Source of the DNA: Microbulbifer pacificus
GTDB lineage: Bacteria > Pseudomonadota > Gammaproteobacteria > Pseudomonadales > Cellvibrionaceae
DNA: 64,000 bases
NCBI RefSeq assembly: GCF_033723955.1
Contig: NZ_CP137555.1
Location: 2,410,001 to 2,474,000, forward strand
Direction of reading: 5' to 3'
Under the pieces are notes generated by a model that worked only from the letters and a program-made list of their open reading frames with translations, made no database searches and was not told the origin of the DNA. Below, in pieces: positions 52,059-61,175 of the stretch. The stretch's first letter is position 1. Every line of letters begins with the position of its first letter. Made by a program: the position numbers and the translations under genes.

Positions 52059-54151
52059 GATTGCACCTCGGTCACGGCATCGTCACCGGGCTCGTCAGTA
52101 TTTTTTTTAAGGGCCTCGACCGGGGCGGGTTGCTCATACTTGCCCTGCATGGCGGCGTCCTGGATGCGCGCGATGGCGAGGCGGGTATGGGCCATGTACT
52201 GCTCGACACGGGTTTTGGCACTACTCAGCGCGAGCTGCATATCCTGCCGGATCTGGGCTTCAATAGCGCCGCCGGCGCGCTCGATGGCGCTGTGCTGTTG
52301 TGCGAGACGCAGGCCGGCGTCATCCACACTGCCCGCGAGCAGGTTCAGCTGCGGTGCCTCGGCGGCAATGCGCGCAACCTTGCGCTGGCGGCGCCCGGCT
52401 TGCTGTAGTTGTTCTTCGAGAGCGGCGATGGCCTTGCGTTTCTGCCACAGGTTGTCGTGATACTGCTCGGAGGCTTGCCACTGCAGAATGCCGCGGGCGC
52501 GGGCGAGTGTCTGTTGCTGGTACTTGCCAGATTTTCCGGCGGCGCTCAGGCGTGCGTAGCGTGCCTCGGCATCCCGTAACATCTGCAGATATTCGGCGTC
52601 TTCTCCGCCTTCAGTGGCGAGCATCGCGAGCCCGTCCTGCTCGGCTTCGATGCGCGCGAGGGAGGCTTGCAGTTGCGCAAGCTCCTGTTGTGCGAACTGC
52701 ACCTGCTGGTCGTACTGGGCGCTGTCGTGCTCGCGCACGATATTGACGCGGCGCTGTTCGCGCTCGTCGATCAGGGTGTGGAATTCCGGCAGCCGCTGCT
52801 GCCATTGTTCCAGCACCCGCTTCAGCTGGCGCAGGTCGCGCAATTCCGAGAGCTGCAGTTGCAGGCGGTCACTCTGCATCATCTGCAGCAGGTACGGCTG
52901 ATTCATGCGGATAAGTGCGGGGGTGGCGGCATCTTCCAGCCAGCCGTAGCGACGCAGGTCGATATCCCCATCCACGTCGAGTTCCGCGAACTGCAATTGC
53001 GCGGCGGCTCCATGCAGGTTGGTTAGATCGTCCAGCGCCTGCTGGTATTTTTGCTCCGCTTCGCGGTAGGCCTGCAGTGCCAGCTTGGGGCGGTGCATCA
53101 TTTCGTAGCTGTAAGGCAGCGCCAGCATGGCTTCCTGCACCTGGGGTGACAGCGGGTTGTCGCGGAACAGATAGGCGAGTGCGTCCACCGCCTTCTGGTA
53201 ATCGCTGCTGTTGACCGACGCCCAACCGAGGCCAAGCAATGCATCCGCAGACCAGGGGGTGTCGAGGCGTACCGCACTGAACTCCTGTGCCGCCTCCGGG
53301 AAGCTGCCGTTGATCGCCAGTGCAAAGCCGGCACCGATGCGCGCCTTGTCCCGCAGAATGCGCAGCTCTTCCTCGGTCTGTGCATCGACCTTGGGCTCTG
53401 TCAGCTCGTCTTCCACCAGCTCGACGGCGCGGCGGTACTCTGCCGCAGCTTCCGGCAGTTGTTGCTGCCGGGCAAATGCCGCGGCAAGGTTGCTGTGTCC
53501 CAGTACTTTTTCCGCGAGCGGCAGATCCGCCATGGCGAGGAGTTGCCGCGCCTGCGGCAGATCACCGCCGCGAATCGCGAGATTGAGCGTGAGGGTGGTC
53601 TGGTGCATCGCGCCGGACTTTTCCAGCTGCAGCGCGGCGGTATCCCAGTTCTGGTGACGGTAACTGAGTTCCGCCAGTTTCAGCCAGGCGATTTCCCGGT
53701 AGCGGGTGAGGCGTGACTGGTCGCCCTGGGTATCCGCTTTCTGCAGTTGCTGCTCGAACAGCGCCGCAGCCTGTTTCTCCAGGCCGAACGCGAGACTGAT
53801 ACCACCGCGGATCAGTTGGGCGTTGTCGGCGTGATAGCGGATGCCGCCGCGCAGGTCCGAAACCATCAGGGTGCTCAGCGCGTCGAAACTGTCGCCCTGG
53901 AAATAGTGGTACAGCGCCGTGCCATAGCGCATATCCTGCGCCTGCTGGAACTTGTGCGCGGGTGCTTTTGTTTCCTGATATTTGCCCTGAACTGCGGGCC
54001 GCGACTCGGCATTTTGCTCGACATCACTGTCGGCAAAAACCGGTGCCGTCGCGATCAGTGCGCCGACAATGGCCAGCGCCAGCGCCAGCGCCAGCGCCAG
54101 CGCCAACGGCGATCGGGACAGGAATGTTCTGGTGGAGTTGGGAAGCGGCAT
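52055..54151 (-). CDS. Exported TPR and coiled-coil protein (698 aa)
   Basis: A 698-residue protein. The signal peptide (cleavage near VFA-DS, about 41) has a striking Leu-Ala run coded by six GCCAGC-type hexamers. The mature N-terminal half has TPR-like pairs (AWLKLAELSYRHQNWDTAALQLEKS; ALLGLGWASVNSSDYQKAVDALAYLF). The C-terminal 300 residues are long Gln/Glu/Arg-rich coiled coils (QVQFAQQELAQLQASLARIEAEQ). It is periplasmic, probably a scaffold that pairs with the 965-residue lipoprotein it overlaps. Confidence 0.85.
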   Translation of the reverse strand: MPLPNSTRTFLSRSPLALALALALALAIVGALIATAPVFADSDVEQNAESRPAVQGKYQETKAPAHKFQQAQDMRYGTALYHYFQGDSFDALSTLMVSDLRGGIRYHADNAQLIRGGISLAFGLEKQAAALFEQQLQKADTQGDQSRLTRYREIAWLKLAELSYRHQNWDTAALQLEKSGAMHQTTLTLNLAIRGGDLPQARQLLAMADLPLAEKVLGHSNLAAAFARQQQLPEAAAEYRRAVELVEDELTEPKVDAQTEEELRILRDKARIGAGFALAINGSFPEAAQEFSAVRLDTPWSADALLGLGWASVNSSDYQKAVDALAYLFRDNPLSPQVQEAMLALPYSYEMMHRPKLALQAYREAEQKYQQALDDLTNLHGAAAQLQFAELDVDGDIDLRRYGWLEDAATPALIRMNQPYLLQMMQSDRLQLQLSELRDLRQLKRVLEQWQQRLPEFHTLIDEREQRRVNIVREHDSAQYDQQVQFAQQELAQLQASLARIEAEQDGLAMLATEGGEDAEYLQMLRDAEARYARLSAAGKSGKYQQQTLARARGILQWQASEQYHDNLWQKRKAIAALEEQLQQAGRRQRKVARIAAEAPQLNLLAGSVDDAGLRLAQQHSAIERAGGAIEAQIRQDMQLALSSAKTRVEQYMAHTRLAIARIQDAAMQGKYEQPAPVEALKKNTDEPGDDAVTEVQS
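54072..54107. repeat. Hexanucleotide repeat (GCCAGC)x5 + GCCAAC inside a signal peptide
   Basis: Six tandem six-base units encode alternating Leu-Ala in the hydrophobic core of the 698-residue TPR protein's signal peptide. Loss or gain of units keeps the frame and would change core length by two residues. Confidence 0.9.
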
Positions 54152-54164
54152 GGCAATGTCCGGC

Positions 54165-54695
54165 TCAGGGCGCCGGCCATTCGATCACTTCGAACTCCGG
54201 CTGCTGCTTGCCGCCGGAATCGGAAATGCGCAGCTCGATCACCGCGGGCTCGTCGGACTTTTTCAATTCGAGGGTGGCAGCGCGCTTGAACTCCCGCTGT
54301 TCAGGGCCGATACCGGTGAAATAGGCGGTGATGGTGTGCTCACCGGATTTCAGATTACCTTTGAACAGCGGCTGGATACCGCCGCGGATCAGGGCCTGCT
54401 TCTGGTGATCGGTGTAGAGATGGGTTTCCACCAGTTTGTTGTCGATATGCAACTTGACCGAATCCAGGTCGAAAAAATGACCGACGTCCATGGAAACGTA
54501 AACCGCTACCTGGCTCTGCGCCGGGAATAGCAGGTCTTCTTCCAGTACCAGCAAGTCCCTGTTTAGTCTTAATGCTTCTTGCTTCAGGTTTTCCAGGCTA
54601 TCTGAGGAAAAGTCGGCGTTCTGTGCGGATACGCAGGCTGCGCAGGTCAGGGTCAGGGAGGCGATTAGAGTGCTGAAACGGCGCGGGGAAAACAT
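54165..54695 (-). CDS. Predicted periplasmic protein (177 aa) next to ApbE
   Basis: The product is 177 residues from ATG 54695 with a signal peptide (about 1-24, CAACVSAQ; a Cys pair near the cleavage site leaves a lipoprotein reading possible). The mature chain has a short helix (SLENLKQEALRLNRDLLVLEEDLL) and a beta-rich domain (VAVYVSMDVGHFFDLDSVKLHI; NLKSGEHTITAYFTGIGP; EFEVIEW). This resembles immunoglobulin-like sandwiches. No family is recognised. It starts 80 bp after apbE and 13 bp before the TPR gene in the same operon. Confidence 0.75.
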   Translation of the reverse strand: MFSPRRFSTLIASLTLTCAACVSAQNADFSSDSLENLKQEALRLNRDLLVLEEDLLFPAQSQVAVYVSMDVGHFFDLDSVKLHIDNKLVETHLYTDHQKQALIRGGIQPLFKGNLKSGEHTITAYFTGIGPEQREFKRAATLELKKSDEPAVIELRISDSGGKQQPEFEVIEWPAP

Positions 54696-54775
54696 GATGA
54701 AGTCTGGATATCCATTTTCGTTATGTCCCCGGATTATCGCAGGGACCCACATATTCGGTGTGACTCAGTTAGCAA

Positions 54776-55780
54776 TTACTGCTGCAGACCACTACTGAAA
54801 AACATCCGGTGATTGGCGTCGATCACAATTGCCTCAAAATTGTGCAATTGTTCGATCAGTGCCAGTCCCCGTTGCTTGCCGAGCACGAAAACACTGGTGG
54901 AAAGCGGATCTGTATCGAAGCCCTGGGGGCCGATGATGCTCACGCTGATCAGCTTGTCCTGGTCGCTGCCTGTATCACCAGTATCGGTTTCCGTTGGCTG
55001 GCCTGTTGCCGGGTTGAAGATATGGTGTACCCGGTGATCGTCGTCGTCGATGAAAAAACGCTCATAGTCGCCCGAAGTGGAAATGGCGGTATTTTCCAGC
55101 GGAATTACCGCAGCATTTTTGCTGCGGTCGCGCGGGTGGCGAATGCCGATCAGCCAGGGTTTGCCGCGCTTGTCGCCCAGCAGGCGCGCATCGCCGCCGG
55201 CGCTTACGCTGGCATTTTGCACCCCGAAGCTTTGCAGAATGGAGACTGCGCGATCTACGGAATAACCCTTGGCGATACCGCCCAGGTCAATTTTTGTGCG
55301 CGGATCTCGGAACACCAGAGTTTGTTGTTTCGAATCGAGTTCGACATGGCGGAAATTTACCGCCGGCAACAGTTCGTCGGTGATCTTCTGATCGGCCTTC
55401 TGACCCTTGCGGAAATCGTACAGGCTGCCGAGCGTGGCGAAGGTGATATCAAACGCACCGCCGGTCTTGTCGCTGTAGTACAGCGACTTCTGGATAATAT
55501 CCGCCAGTTCCTGCGAAATTTTGACCGCGCCCTTACCCGCTTCGCGATTAACCCGGGAAAGCTCACTGTCTTCTTTATAGGGCGACAGCGCGGCATCGAT
55601 GCGGCGGAACTCGTCCATTACCGCGTGGCTGATTACGGGCGCCCTGCTGTCGTCGTCAACCCAGAACTGCAGGTGCACCTCGGTGCCCATGATTGCCTGT
55701 TTGTCGTAGTGCCAGTCGGCGTGACTTGAACTGGTCGCAAACAACGCGGCAATGAAAAAGAATATTCGCACCGGGTACAT
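54776..55780 (-). CDS. apbE: FAD:protein FMN transferase (ApbE family)
   Basis: A 334-residue protein with a signal peptide (about 1-21, no lipobox). ApbE motifs are MGTEVHLQFW (31-40), GGAFDITFATLGSLYDF, the flavin-binding DLGGIAKGYSVDRA (165-178), SVSAGGDARLLG and the C-terminal DPLSTSVFVLG with a metal-binding Asp. ApbE transfers FMN from FAD to a Thr or Ser in target proteins outside the cytoplasm (Nqr, Rnf and many redox lipoproteins). No FMN-bind domain is coded in this window, so its target in this operon is an open question. It ends about 80 bp before the 177-residue gene. Confidence 0.95.
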   Translation of the reverse strand: MYPVRIFFFIAALFATSSSHADWHYDKQAIMGTEVHLQFWVDDDSRAPVISHAVMDEFRRIDAALSPYKEDSELSRVNREAGKGAVKISQELADIIQKSLYYSDKTGGAFDITFATLGSLYDFRKGQKADQKITDELLPAVNFRHVELDSKQQTLVFRDPRTKIDLGGIAKGYSVDRAVSILQSFGVQNASVSAGGDARLLGDKRGKPWLIGIRHPRDRSKNAAVIPLENTAISTSGDYERFFIDDDDHRVHHIFNPATGQPTETDTGDTGSDQDKLISVSIIGPQGFDTDPLSTSVFVLGKQRGLALIEQLHNFEAIVIDANHRMFFSSGLQQ

Positions 55781-55789
55781 CGCTCTCTG

Positions 55790-57361
55790 TTATCGAATCG
55801 GCGCAAACGCCGTCAGGCTGTCCATCAGGCTGGCATTGCCGAGGCCGTGGTTGGGGAACAGGCTGGCAAAACTGCCCTGTTCCCCATGCAGCGCCATGTA
55901 GTTCAGCACCACGGTTTGCACCAGCTGGTTGACGTTATTGGCCGCCGGGCTGCCTGCGGTTTCCACATCGCCGGACGCGCGCATGTAACCGATCTGCTGG
56001 TGCCGGACCTGTTCATCTGTTGTGCCGCCGAGCAACTGCGGGCGGCCGGCGGGATTGTAAACCAGGAAATAGGAGGCAGCGGTCTGCTGGTTGTCGCCGG
56101 TCCATACGCCTTTGCCGCGTCCCTGTGCGGAATCGTCCACCATGCCGTTACTGAATACCGAGCCGTCGCTGAAGACATAGATCATCAGCGGTTGGCCGAC
56201 GCGTGCGGCGTATTCCAGGCAGGCGCCGATACAGCGGCCCGCGCGCAGATCGCGGATTTCGCCGGTGGCGCGGTCGCCGGTGTGGTAGTCGTAACCGCCC
56301 ATGGTGATGGTGCCGGCACCGGCGTAGCCATTGACCACGAGCTTCATGGTGGAGGCGGTTTTCTGGAATTCGCGATCGCCGAAAAATTCATCGGAAGAAA
56401 AAATTCCACCGGGGCCGACAATATCCGGGTCCAGCGCCGGGTCCAGCGCGCTGGGGTTACCGAAGCGGTCGGCGAGATCGGCGCTCTTCATATAACCGCA
56501 CTTCACCAGGTCCTTGATCACCGCGTCGTTACTGACCCGGGTGTTGACCTTGCCGAGCTTGGCGTTGGAGATGCGGTACATGGATTCCATCACCGCAACG
56601 GTATCTTCCTGGCTGAGCAGGCCAACCAGATCGCCAACATCCACCAGGCCGGTTACATCCGAGGGGCGGTCGATTTTGGTCGGGCGCACTTCCGGGTTGA
56701 TCAGGTCCATGGGCGCCATGGAGTTGCCGCCGGATTCACTGGTCTGGGAACCGATCAATGCAAGTAGCGAGCCATTGGCACCGGCGCGGTTGATACCGTA
56801 CATGGGGTTGTGCGGATTATTGCCGGTGTCGTTTTCCGAGCGCGCCGGGATCACCGCGCCGTTGATGGCGCCGGCGGTACCCGGGGCAACCTTCTCCAGG
56901 ATGCCGCGCAGCATCTGGCTGTCGCTGTGGAAAGCAAGGCCGAGGTCGGTATTGATAAAGGAGTTGCCGGCGGCGTCGGTAACGGACGGCGCCATATCGC
57001 CGGGCAGGCCCTGTTTGCTGTAGCCGGAAGTGCTTAGGAAATCGAGCTGGCCACCCTGCTTGCCCACCAGCACGTTGGAGCCGGCAATATTGGCACCGCC
57101 GGCGAGGTCAAAGCAGATAAACGGGATTTTGCCGGCGCCGTTGGCACTGACCCCGCAGAGGGTGCGCATGGCTTCGAGATCCGGAGACAGCGCAGCGTGG
57201 GCCGTACGCGGGTTGGCAAACAGACTGAAAACCGAACCGCCCAGTACGGTGGCGATACCAGCGCGGAAGCCCTGGCCGAGAAAATCCCGACGGCTCACCG
57301 GCCGGTGGTGGTCCGGGTGGCGCAGCGGCTGATCCAGTTCGAAATGTTTTTTCTTGCTCAT
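55790..57361 (-). CDS. Tat-exported DUF1501-like protein
   Basis: A 523-residue protein with a twin-arginine signal (SRRDFLGQG, 23-31, then a hydrophobic core ending near AHA-AL). The body is DUF1501-like: FICFDLAGGANIAGSNVLVG, FHSDSQMLRGILEKVAPG, TMGGYDYHTGDRATGEIRDLRAG and the late LMIYVFSDGSVFSNG. The fold is related to alkaline-phosphatase/sulfatase-like proteins, but no activity is established. Tat export suggests folding, perhaps metal binding, before secretion. In planctomycetes DUF1501 genes are paired with PSD1-type cytochromes; the two preceding genes here fit that pattern. Confidence 0.85.
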   Translation of the reverse strand: MSKKKHFELDQPLRHPDHHRPVSRRDFLGQGFRAGIATVLGGSVFSLFANPRTAHAALSPDLEAMRTLCGVSANGAGKIPFICFDLAGGANIAGSNVLVGKQGGQLDFLSTSGYSKQGLPGDMAPSVTDAAGNSFINTDLGLAFHSDSQMLRGILEKVAPGTAGAINGAVIPARSENDTGNNPHNPMYGINRAGANGSLLALIGSQTSESGGNSMAPMDLINPEVRPTKIDRPSDVTGLVDVGDLVGLLSQEDTVAVMESMYRISNAKLGKVNTRVSNDAVIKDLVKCGYMKSADLADRFGNPSALDPALDPDIVGPGGIFSSDEFFGDREFQKTASTMKLVVNGYAGAGTITMGGYDYHTGDRATGEIRDLRAGRCIGACLEYAARVGQPLMIYVFSDGSVFSNGMVDDSAQGRGKGVWTGDNQQTAASYFLVYNPAGRPQLLGGTTDEQVRHQQIGYMRASGDVETAGSPAANNVNQLVQTVVLNYMALHGEQGSFASLFPNHGLGNASLMDSLTAFAPIR

Positions 57362-57394
57362 TGCTTCAGTTCCCGAGAGCGTAAGCGCCGGTTA

Positions 57395-59950
57395 TCAGTG
57401 AATCAAAATCATTGCGCTGCCCATGGCCGCGGCGCAGGTGGCCTTGACCGTGGTGGGCGTGCGATCGGCGCTGCAGCTGCTGCCGCAGGCGGTCATGGTG
57501 TCGATCAGGCCGTTCAGCTCGGCGCGCACGGTGCTTTCATCCGGTGCAGTTGCCAGCTGCGCGGTGTGTCCGCCGATGGCCGCGGGCCAGGTGATCGGGC
57601 GGCCGAGGAGATTTTCCAGCAGTGGATCGATGATCTGTGCGCGCTTGGCGTCACTATCAAATGCACTCGCCGCACTCGCGCTGAAATCGAACCCGGGGAA
57701 ATAGCTCGCGCGCTTGGCGGTGTCGTCCACCAGGGTGCTGCAGTATTTCACCGCGAGCTGGGTGATGCCCATCTGCTGTGCCGCGAGGAAACCGCGCACA
57801 TCGGCTTCCACCGGCAGCTGCTGTTTGACCTTTTCCCAGGTGTCCATCACCGCCGGGTGCGCGCTGGAAATGCCCGTCGCCGCAGACAGGGCCGCATGGA
57901 TCTGCTCGAAACGGCGGATGCCAATGCGCGGTTGCGGGGTTAGGTCTGCGGGTGCCGCGGGCAGTGCGGGTGTGGCTTCCACGCGCACAAATTCCTCGCT
58001 GCCGAGACGCTCGAAGGTGAGGAAAAACTCATCCGAGGTAGGACCCTTTTCCAGGGAAATGATGGTGCCGAGCGGTGACAGCTTCTGCCCGCTCGCCGGA
58101 TCGTACTGGCCGGCGGTGACGGTGGTATCGAGGTTGGCCCAGGCCTGCCCCACCACGGCCTCGCGACCGTTGATGCCGATGCGCATACCCTGGATCACCA
58201 CGCCGTCCGGAGTCACGCCGTCTTCCAGGGTGATGAATTTCGGTGCGCTGAACAGGTAACCGTGGTTGTCGTACTGCTGCACCTCGAACATCACGTAGCC
58301 CTGGGGCACATTGGTCTGCTCTTCCACCTTGAACAGCAGCAGGTATTTCTCGCCGACGCCCGCTTCATAGTTGCTGAGGATGTCGTCCTGACTGAGCGCG
58401 CGCGAGTGAATCGCCAGCAGGCGGATGGAGCCCGCCCAGGCAAATTCATTGGAGGCTTCACTGCCGAGTACCAGTGCGAAGGTATCGTCCCAGGTGGACA
58501 GCAGTCCCGGCGCCACCGGATCCGCATCGCCGGTAAATTCGCCATTCACATACAGGCGGCGGCCATTGATCGGGTCGAACGTTGCCACCACATGCTGCAG
58601 CGTTGCCTGCACTCGCTCGGCCATGTCGTCGGTGATCAGCGCGGGCAAACCGTCGGCGTTGGTGCTGGCATCGTTGCGGTTCTGGAAGGTGTAGTTGTAC
58701 ATCGCCTGGCCGAGGGTGAAATTGCGGATGCTGTTGCCACCGGAGTAGCTGACGATCCGCGCCGGGCCTTCCTGCACCACATTGGCGGGCGCCACCCAGG
58801 CCTCGATGGAGAATTCACCGGTGCCGCTCAGGGTGTCGAACAGGCGCTTGCTGGTGGCGGTGGCCGCCTGGGCCTTGCCGCCGTTCAGCTGGATGCCCCA
58901 GGAGCCGAGCCATTCCACATCGCCGGAGAGGTTCAGGTCGATGGCCGGGTTGATACCGGAGGTGTCGTAAGCGGTGGTGCCACTGCCGGTTTTGAATTCG
59001 TACAGGGCGATGGCGTTGTTCTCGATGCGCCCGCCGCCGCTGGCGACAACGCCGTCGGTGAGGAACAGCGCTTTGCTGGTTACCCACGCCGGGTCTACCT
59101 CGGTAACCGCGATGCCGTTGACGAAATTGCGGATCGCCGCGGCCATGGTGTCGGCGTTGTCAGCGCAGTCGCTCCAGCAGTTGTGGTGCTCTGCGTCCAG
59201 CCGCACCACAAAGCGGGAGTTTTCCGGATTGTCCAGATCCATCCGCGCCTTGGCGTTCTCGTAAGCCTGGTCCACATCGCTACTGGCGAAATAGGGCTGC
59301 TGCTGTGCGGTTTCCCCGCTTTCGCTGTGGCAGGCAGAACAGTATTCCGTGAGTAGCGGGTAAACGGTGGTGGCAAAGTTGCCGCTGCTGGCGGGGAAGC
59401 TTTTGCTCGCTCCGACTTCGCGCTCGGGCGGCGGTGTCAGGGTAATGGTGCTGACCACCGAGCCCGCAGCCGCAGCCCACTCCTCGATGTAATTGGTGAT
59501 GATTTCCGCACAGGCATCGGGGCTGGCGAGCCAGCAGTTGTGACCGCTGGCCACCTTGGTGACAAAGCGGGAGTCCGCCGGGCTGCCGAGATTGACCAGC
59601 TCGCGGCCTTCGCCGTGGGCGAGGTTGATGTCGTCACTGCGCACGAACCGCGGGCTCTGGTTGCCCTGGATGTGGCAGCTGCCACAGCGGTTTTCCGCCG
59701 CCAGGTTGTCCCAGATATAGCGTTTGTAATTCTGCACGTCTTCGCTTTCCGGCGCCGGCCCGGAATAGCTGGTGTCACCGGTGTCCGGATTGGTATTCGG
59801 CAACTCTTCCGTGGACTGGCCGCTGCCGCCAGAGCAGGCCACCAGTAACGCCGATGCGAACACGCTCGACAGCAGTACCGTCCTGCGCAGGTGCGGGCGC
59901 GCAAACAGTGCGCTTAAGCGCAGTTGGATTTGTGCGGTTTTGGTTTTCAT
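57395..59950 (-). CDS. LamG-domain lipoprotein with two c-type haem motifs
   Basis: The product is 851 residues from ATG 59950 with GGGAG upstream. The lipobox LLVAC puts the acyl cysteine at 39. Two CxxCH motifs follow, CGSCH (89-93) and CSACH (204-208), each trailed about 45 residues later by a histidine- and cysteine-bearing motif (SGHNCW; HHNCW), a repeated module. From about 300 to 480 is a LamG/concanavalin-like beta-sandwich (YEFKTGSGTTAYDTSG, FSIEAWVAPANVVQEG, HVVATFDPINGRRLYVNGEF). The C-terminal 300 residues contain a second beta-region and a helical tail with disulphide-type Cys. It is likely an outer-membrane dihaem lipoprotein. Confidence 0.85.
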   Translation of the reverse strand: MKTKTAQIQLRLSALFARPHLRRTVLLSSVFASALLVACSGGSGQSTEELPNTNPDTGDTSYSGPAPESEDVQNYKRYIWDNLAAENRCGSCHIQGNQSPRFVRSDDINLAHGEGRELVNLGSPADSRFVTKVASGHNCWLASPDACAEIITNYIEEWAAAAGSVVSTITLTPPPEREVGASKSFPASSGNFATTVYPLLTEYCSACHSESGETAQQQPYFASSDVDQAYENAKARMDLDNPENSRFVVRLDAEHHNCWSDCADNADTMAAAIRNFVNGIAVTEVDPAWVTSKALFLTDGVVASGGGRIENNAIALYEFKTGSGTTAYDTSGINPAIDLNLSGDVEWLGSWGIQLNGGKAQAATATSKRLFDTLSGTGEFSIEAWVAPANVVQEGPARIVSYSGGNSIRNFTLGQAMYNYTFQNRNDASTNADGLPALITDDMAERVQATLQHVVATFDPINGRRLYVNGEFTGDADPVAPGLLSTWDDTFALVLGSEASNEFAWAGSIRLLAIHSRALSQDDILSNYEAGVGEKYLLLFKVEEQTNVPQGYVMFEVQQYDNHGYLFSAPKFITLEDGVTPDGVVIQGMRIGINGREAVVGQAWANLDTTVTAGQYDPASGQKLSPLGTIISLEKGPTSDEFFLTFERLGSEEFVRVEATPALPAAPADLTPQPRIGIRRFEQIHAALSAATGISSAHPAVMDTWEKVKQQLPVEADVRGFLAAQQMGITQLAVKYCSTLVDDTAKRASYFPGFDFSASAASAFDSDAKRAQIIDPLLENLLGRPITWPAAIGGHTAQLATAPDESTVRAELNGLIDTMTACGSSCSADRTPTTVKATCAAAMGSAMILIH

Positions 59951-59954
59951 CTGG

Positions 59955-61175
59955 TTATTCTCCCGCACAGTAAACCGCGGCATCCGCATAGACCTGCTTC
60001 AGCCTGTAGCCATTGCCGGTAAAACTCGCGGTGATGTTGTCGATCTGGTTGCGATCCTGCTGGTCTTCCGGTGCACGCAGGCACACCTGTTCGAACACCT
60101 TGGTGACCTGGCACTGGGCGAAGGCCTCACTGTTGGCCAGTTCGCGTCCCATGGACTTGGCGCCGTTGCCGGAACCGGGCAGTGCGCTGCTCCAGCCCAG
60201 GTGCATGTTGGGGCCCTCGCGCCAGTAGTTGTCCCACTTGTCATCGGGTATCACAAAACCGTAGGCAAAGGTTGCGCTGTTGATGTGGTTCTTGGCCTTG
60301 ACCCGGGTGCCGGTGGCTGGATCGGTCTGCCCGGCACCGTTGTAATCGAGGTGGCCGTTTTCGCCGGTAGGATCGTTGTCCACGTCGTACACGTAGTCGT
60401 AATAGGCAAAGGCCTGGGCCATTGGGTCCATGCCACTGTGGCAACCGATGCAGCTGTTCTGGAACACGCGGCTGTCACCGCCGGGGCTGCGGCTGACGTC
60501 CTGGCGGATGCGGTCCGGTGGCCTCGAGGTGTCGTGTACCTGCTCCAGATCGCGGCACAGGTGGTTCATCAGGGTGAAGCGGAACATGGCACGGTTGGTG
60601 CCAGCGTAGAAGAACGCCTTGGCGCCGCCGCGGGTGGTGATGACGCCGGCGGTGGCCTCGCTGGGCAGTCCGGTGACGGATGACTGGGTTTTACGTTCGA
60701 GTGCGGTCTGCAGCGGGTAGCCGCTGTTTTCCAGTTCGACGTAGTGATTGTTGTTGCTGTTGCTGTACGCGGGCAGGCCGAGGCCGGAAGCGCCGGTGTA
60801 CAAAATATCGCCGGAGAGAATCTCGCGGAAGTCCTCATCGTCGCGCACCATGCCGATTACGGTCGCGGTGTAATCGTTCAGCGGGGCGAAGTTGTCGCCG
60901 TCGCGGCTGGTCCAGGGGGTGACCAGGTTTTTCAGGGTCACGTTGTAGAATGCATCGCTTTGCATCGCCAGGTAGGCGGCGTCACCCGCCTTGTCCGCGG
61001 CGATAAGTTCAGCCATCTGCGTCAGTGTTGCCACGCTGGGCTTCACACCGGTGATGCGGCTGTGAATCTGCGCGGCCTGTTCTTCCGGGCCGGCCAGCGC
61101 GGGCTGCGCAAGGGAAGCGCCGATACTGGTAATCGCTGCGAGCAGCAGGCGCGCAGGGGGCGATTTTATTTTCAT
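59955..61175 (-). CDS. Periplasmic c-type cytochrome with PSD1/DUF1588-like motif
   Basis: The product is 406 residues from ATG 61175 with a signal peptide (cleavage near ALA-GP, residue 28). One CxxCH, CIGCH (242-246), lies in FQNSCIGCHSGMDPMAQAFAYYD split over motif positions 238-260, close to the CxxCHxxxDPxxxAxExxD pattern of planctomycete DUF1588-type cytochromes. DILYTGAS (123-130) resembles, but does not fully match, an ApbE flavinylation site. First gene of the 13-gene minus-strand tract, four bases before the LamG lipoprotein. Confidence 0.85.
   Translation of the reverse strand: MKIKSPPARLLLAAITSIGASLAQPALAGPEEQAAQIHSRITGVKPSVATLTQMAELIAADKAGDAAYLAMQSDAFYNVTLKNLVTPWTSRDGDNFAPLNDYTATVIGMVRDDEDFREILSGDILYTGASGLGLPAYSNSNNNHYVELENSGYPLQTALERKTQSSVTGLPSEATAGVITTRGGAKAFFYAGTNRAMFRFTLMNHLCRDLEQVHDTSRPPDRIRQDVSRSPGGDSRVFQNSCIGCHSGMDPMAQAFAYYDYVYDVDNDPTGENGHLDYNGAGQTDPATGTRVKAKNHINSATFAYGFVIPDDKWDNYWREGPNMHLGWSSALPGSGNGAKSMGRELANSEAFAQCQVTKVFEQVCLRAPEDQQDRNQIDNITASFTGNGYRLKQVYADAAVYCAGE

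Noticed and set aside
54072..54107. Short tandem repeats as a possible CRISPR array
   Set aside because: The units are six bases with no spacers and sit inside a coding signal peptide.
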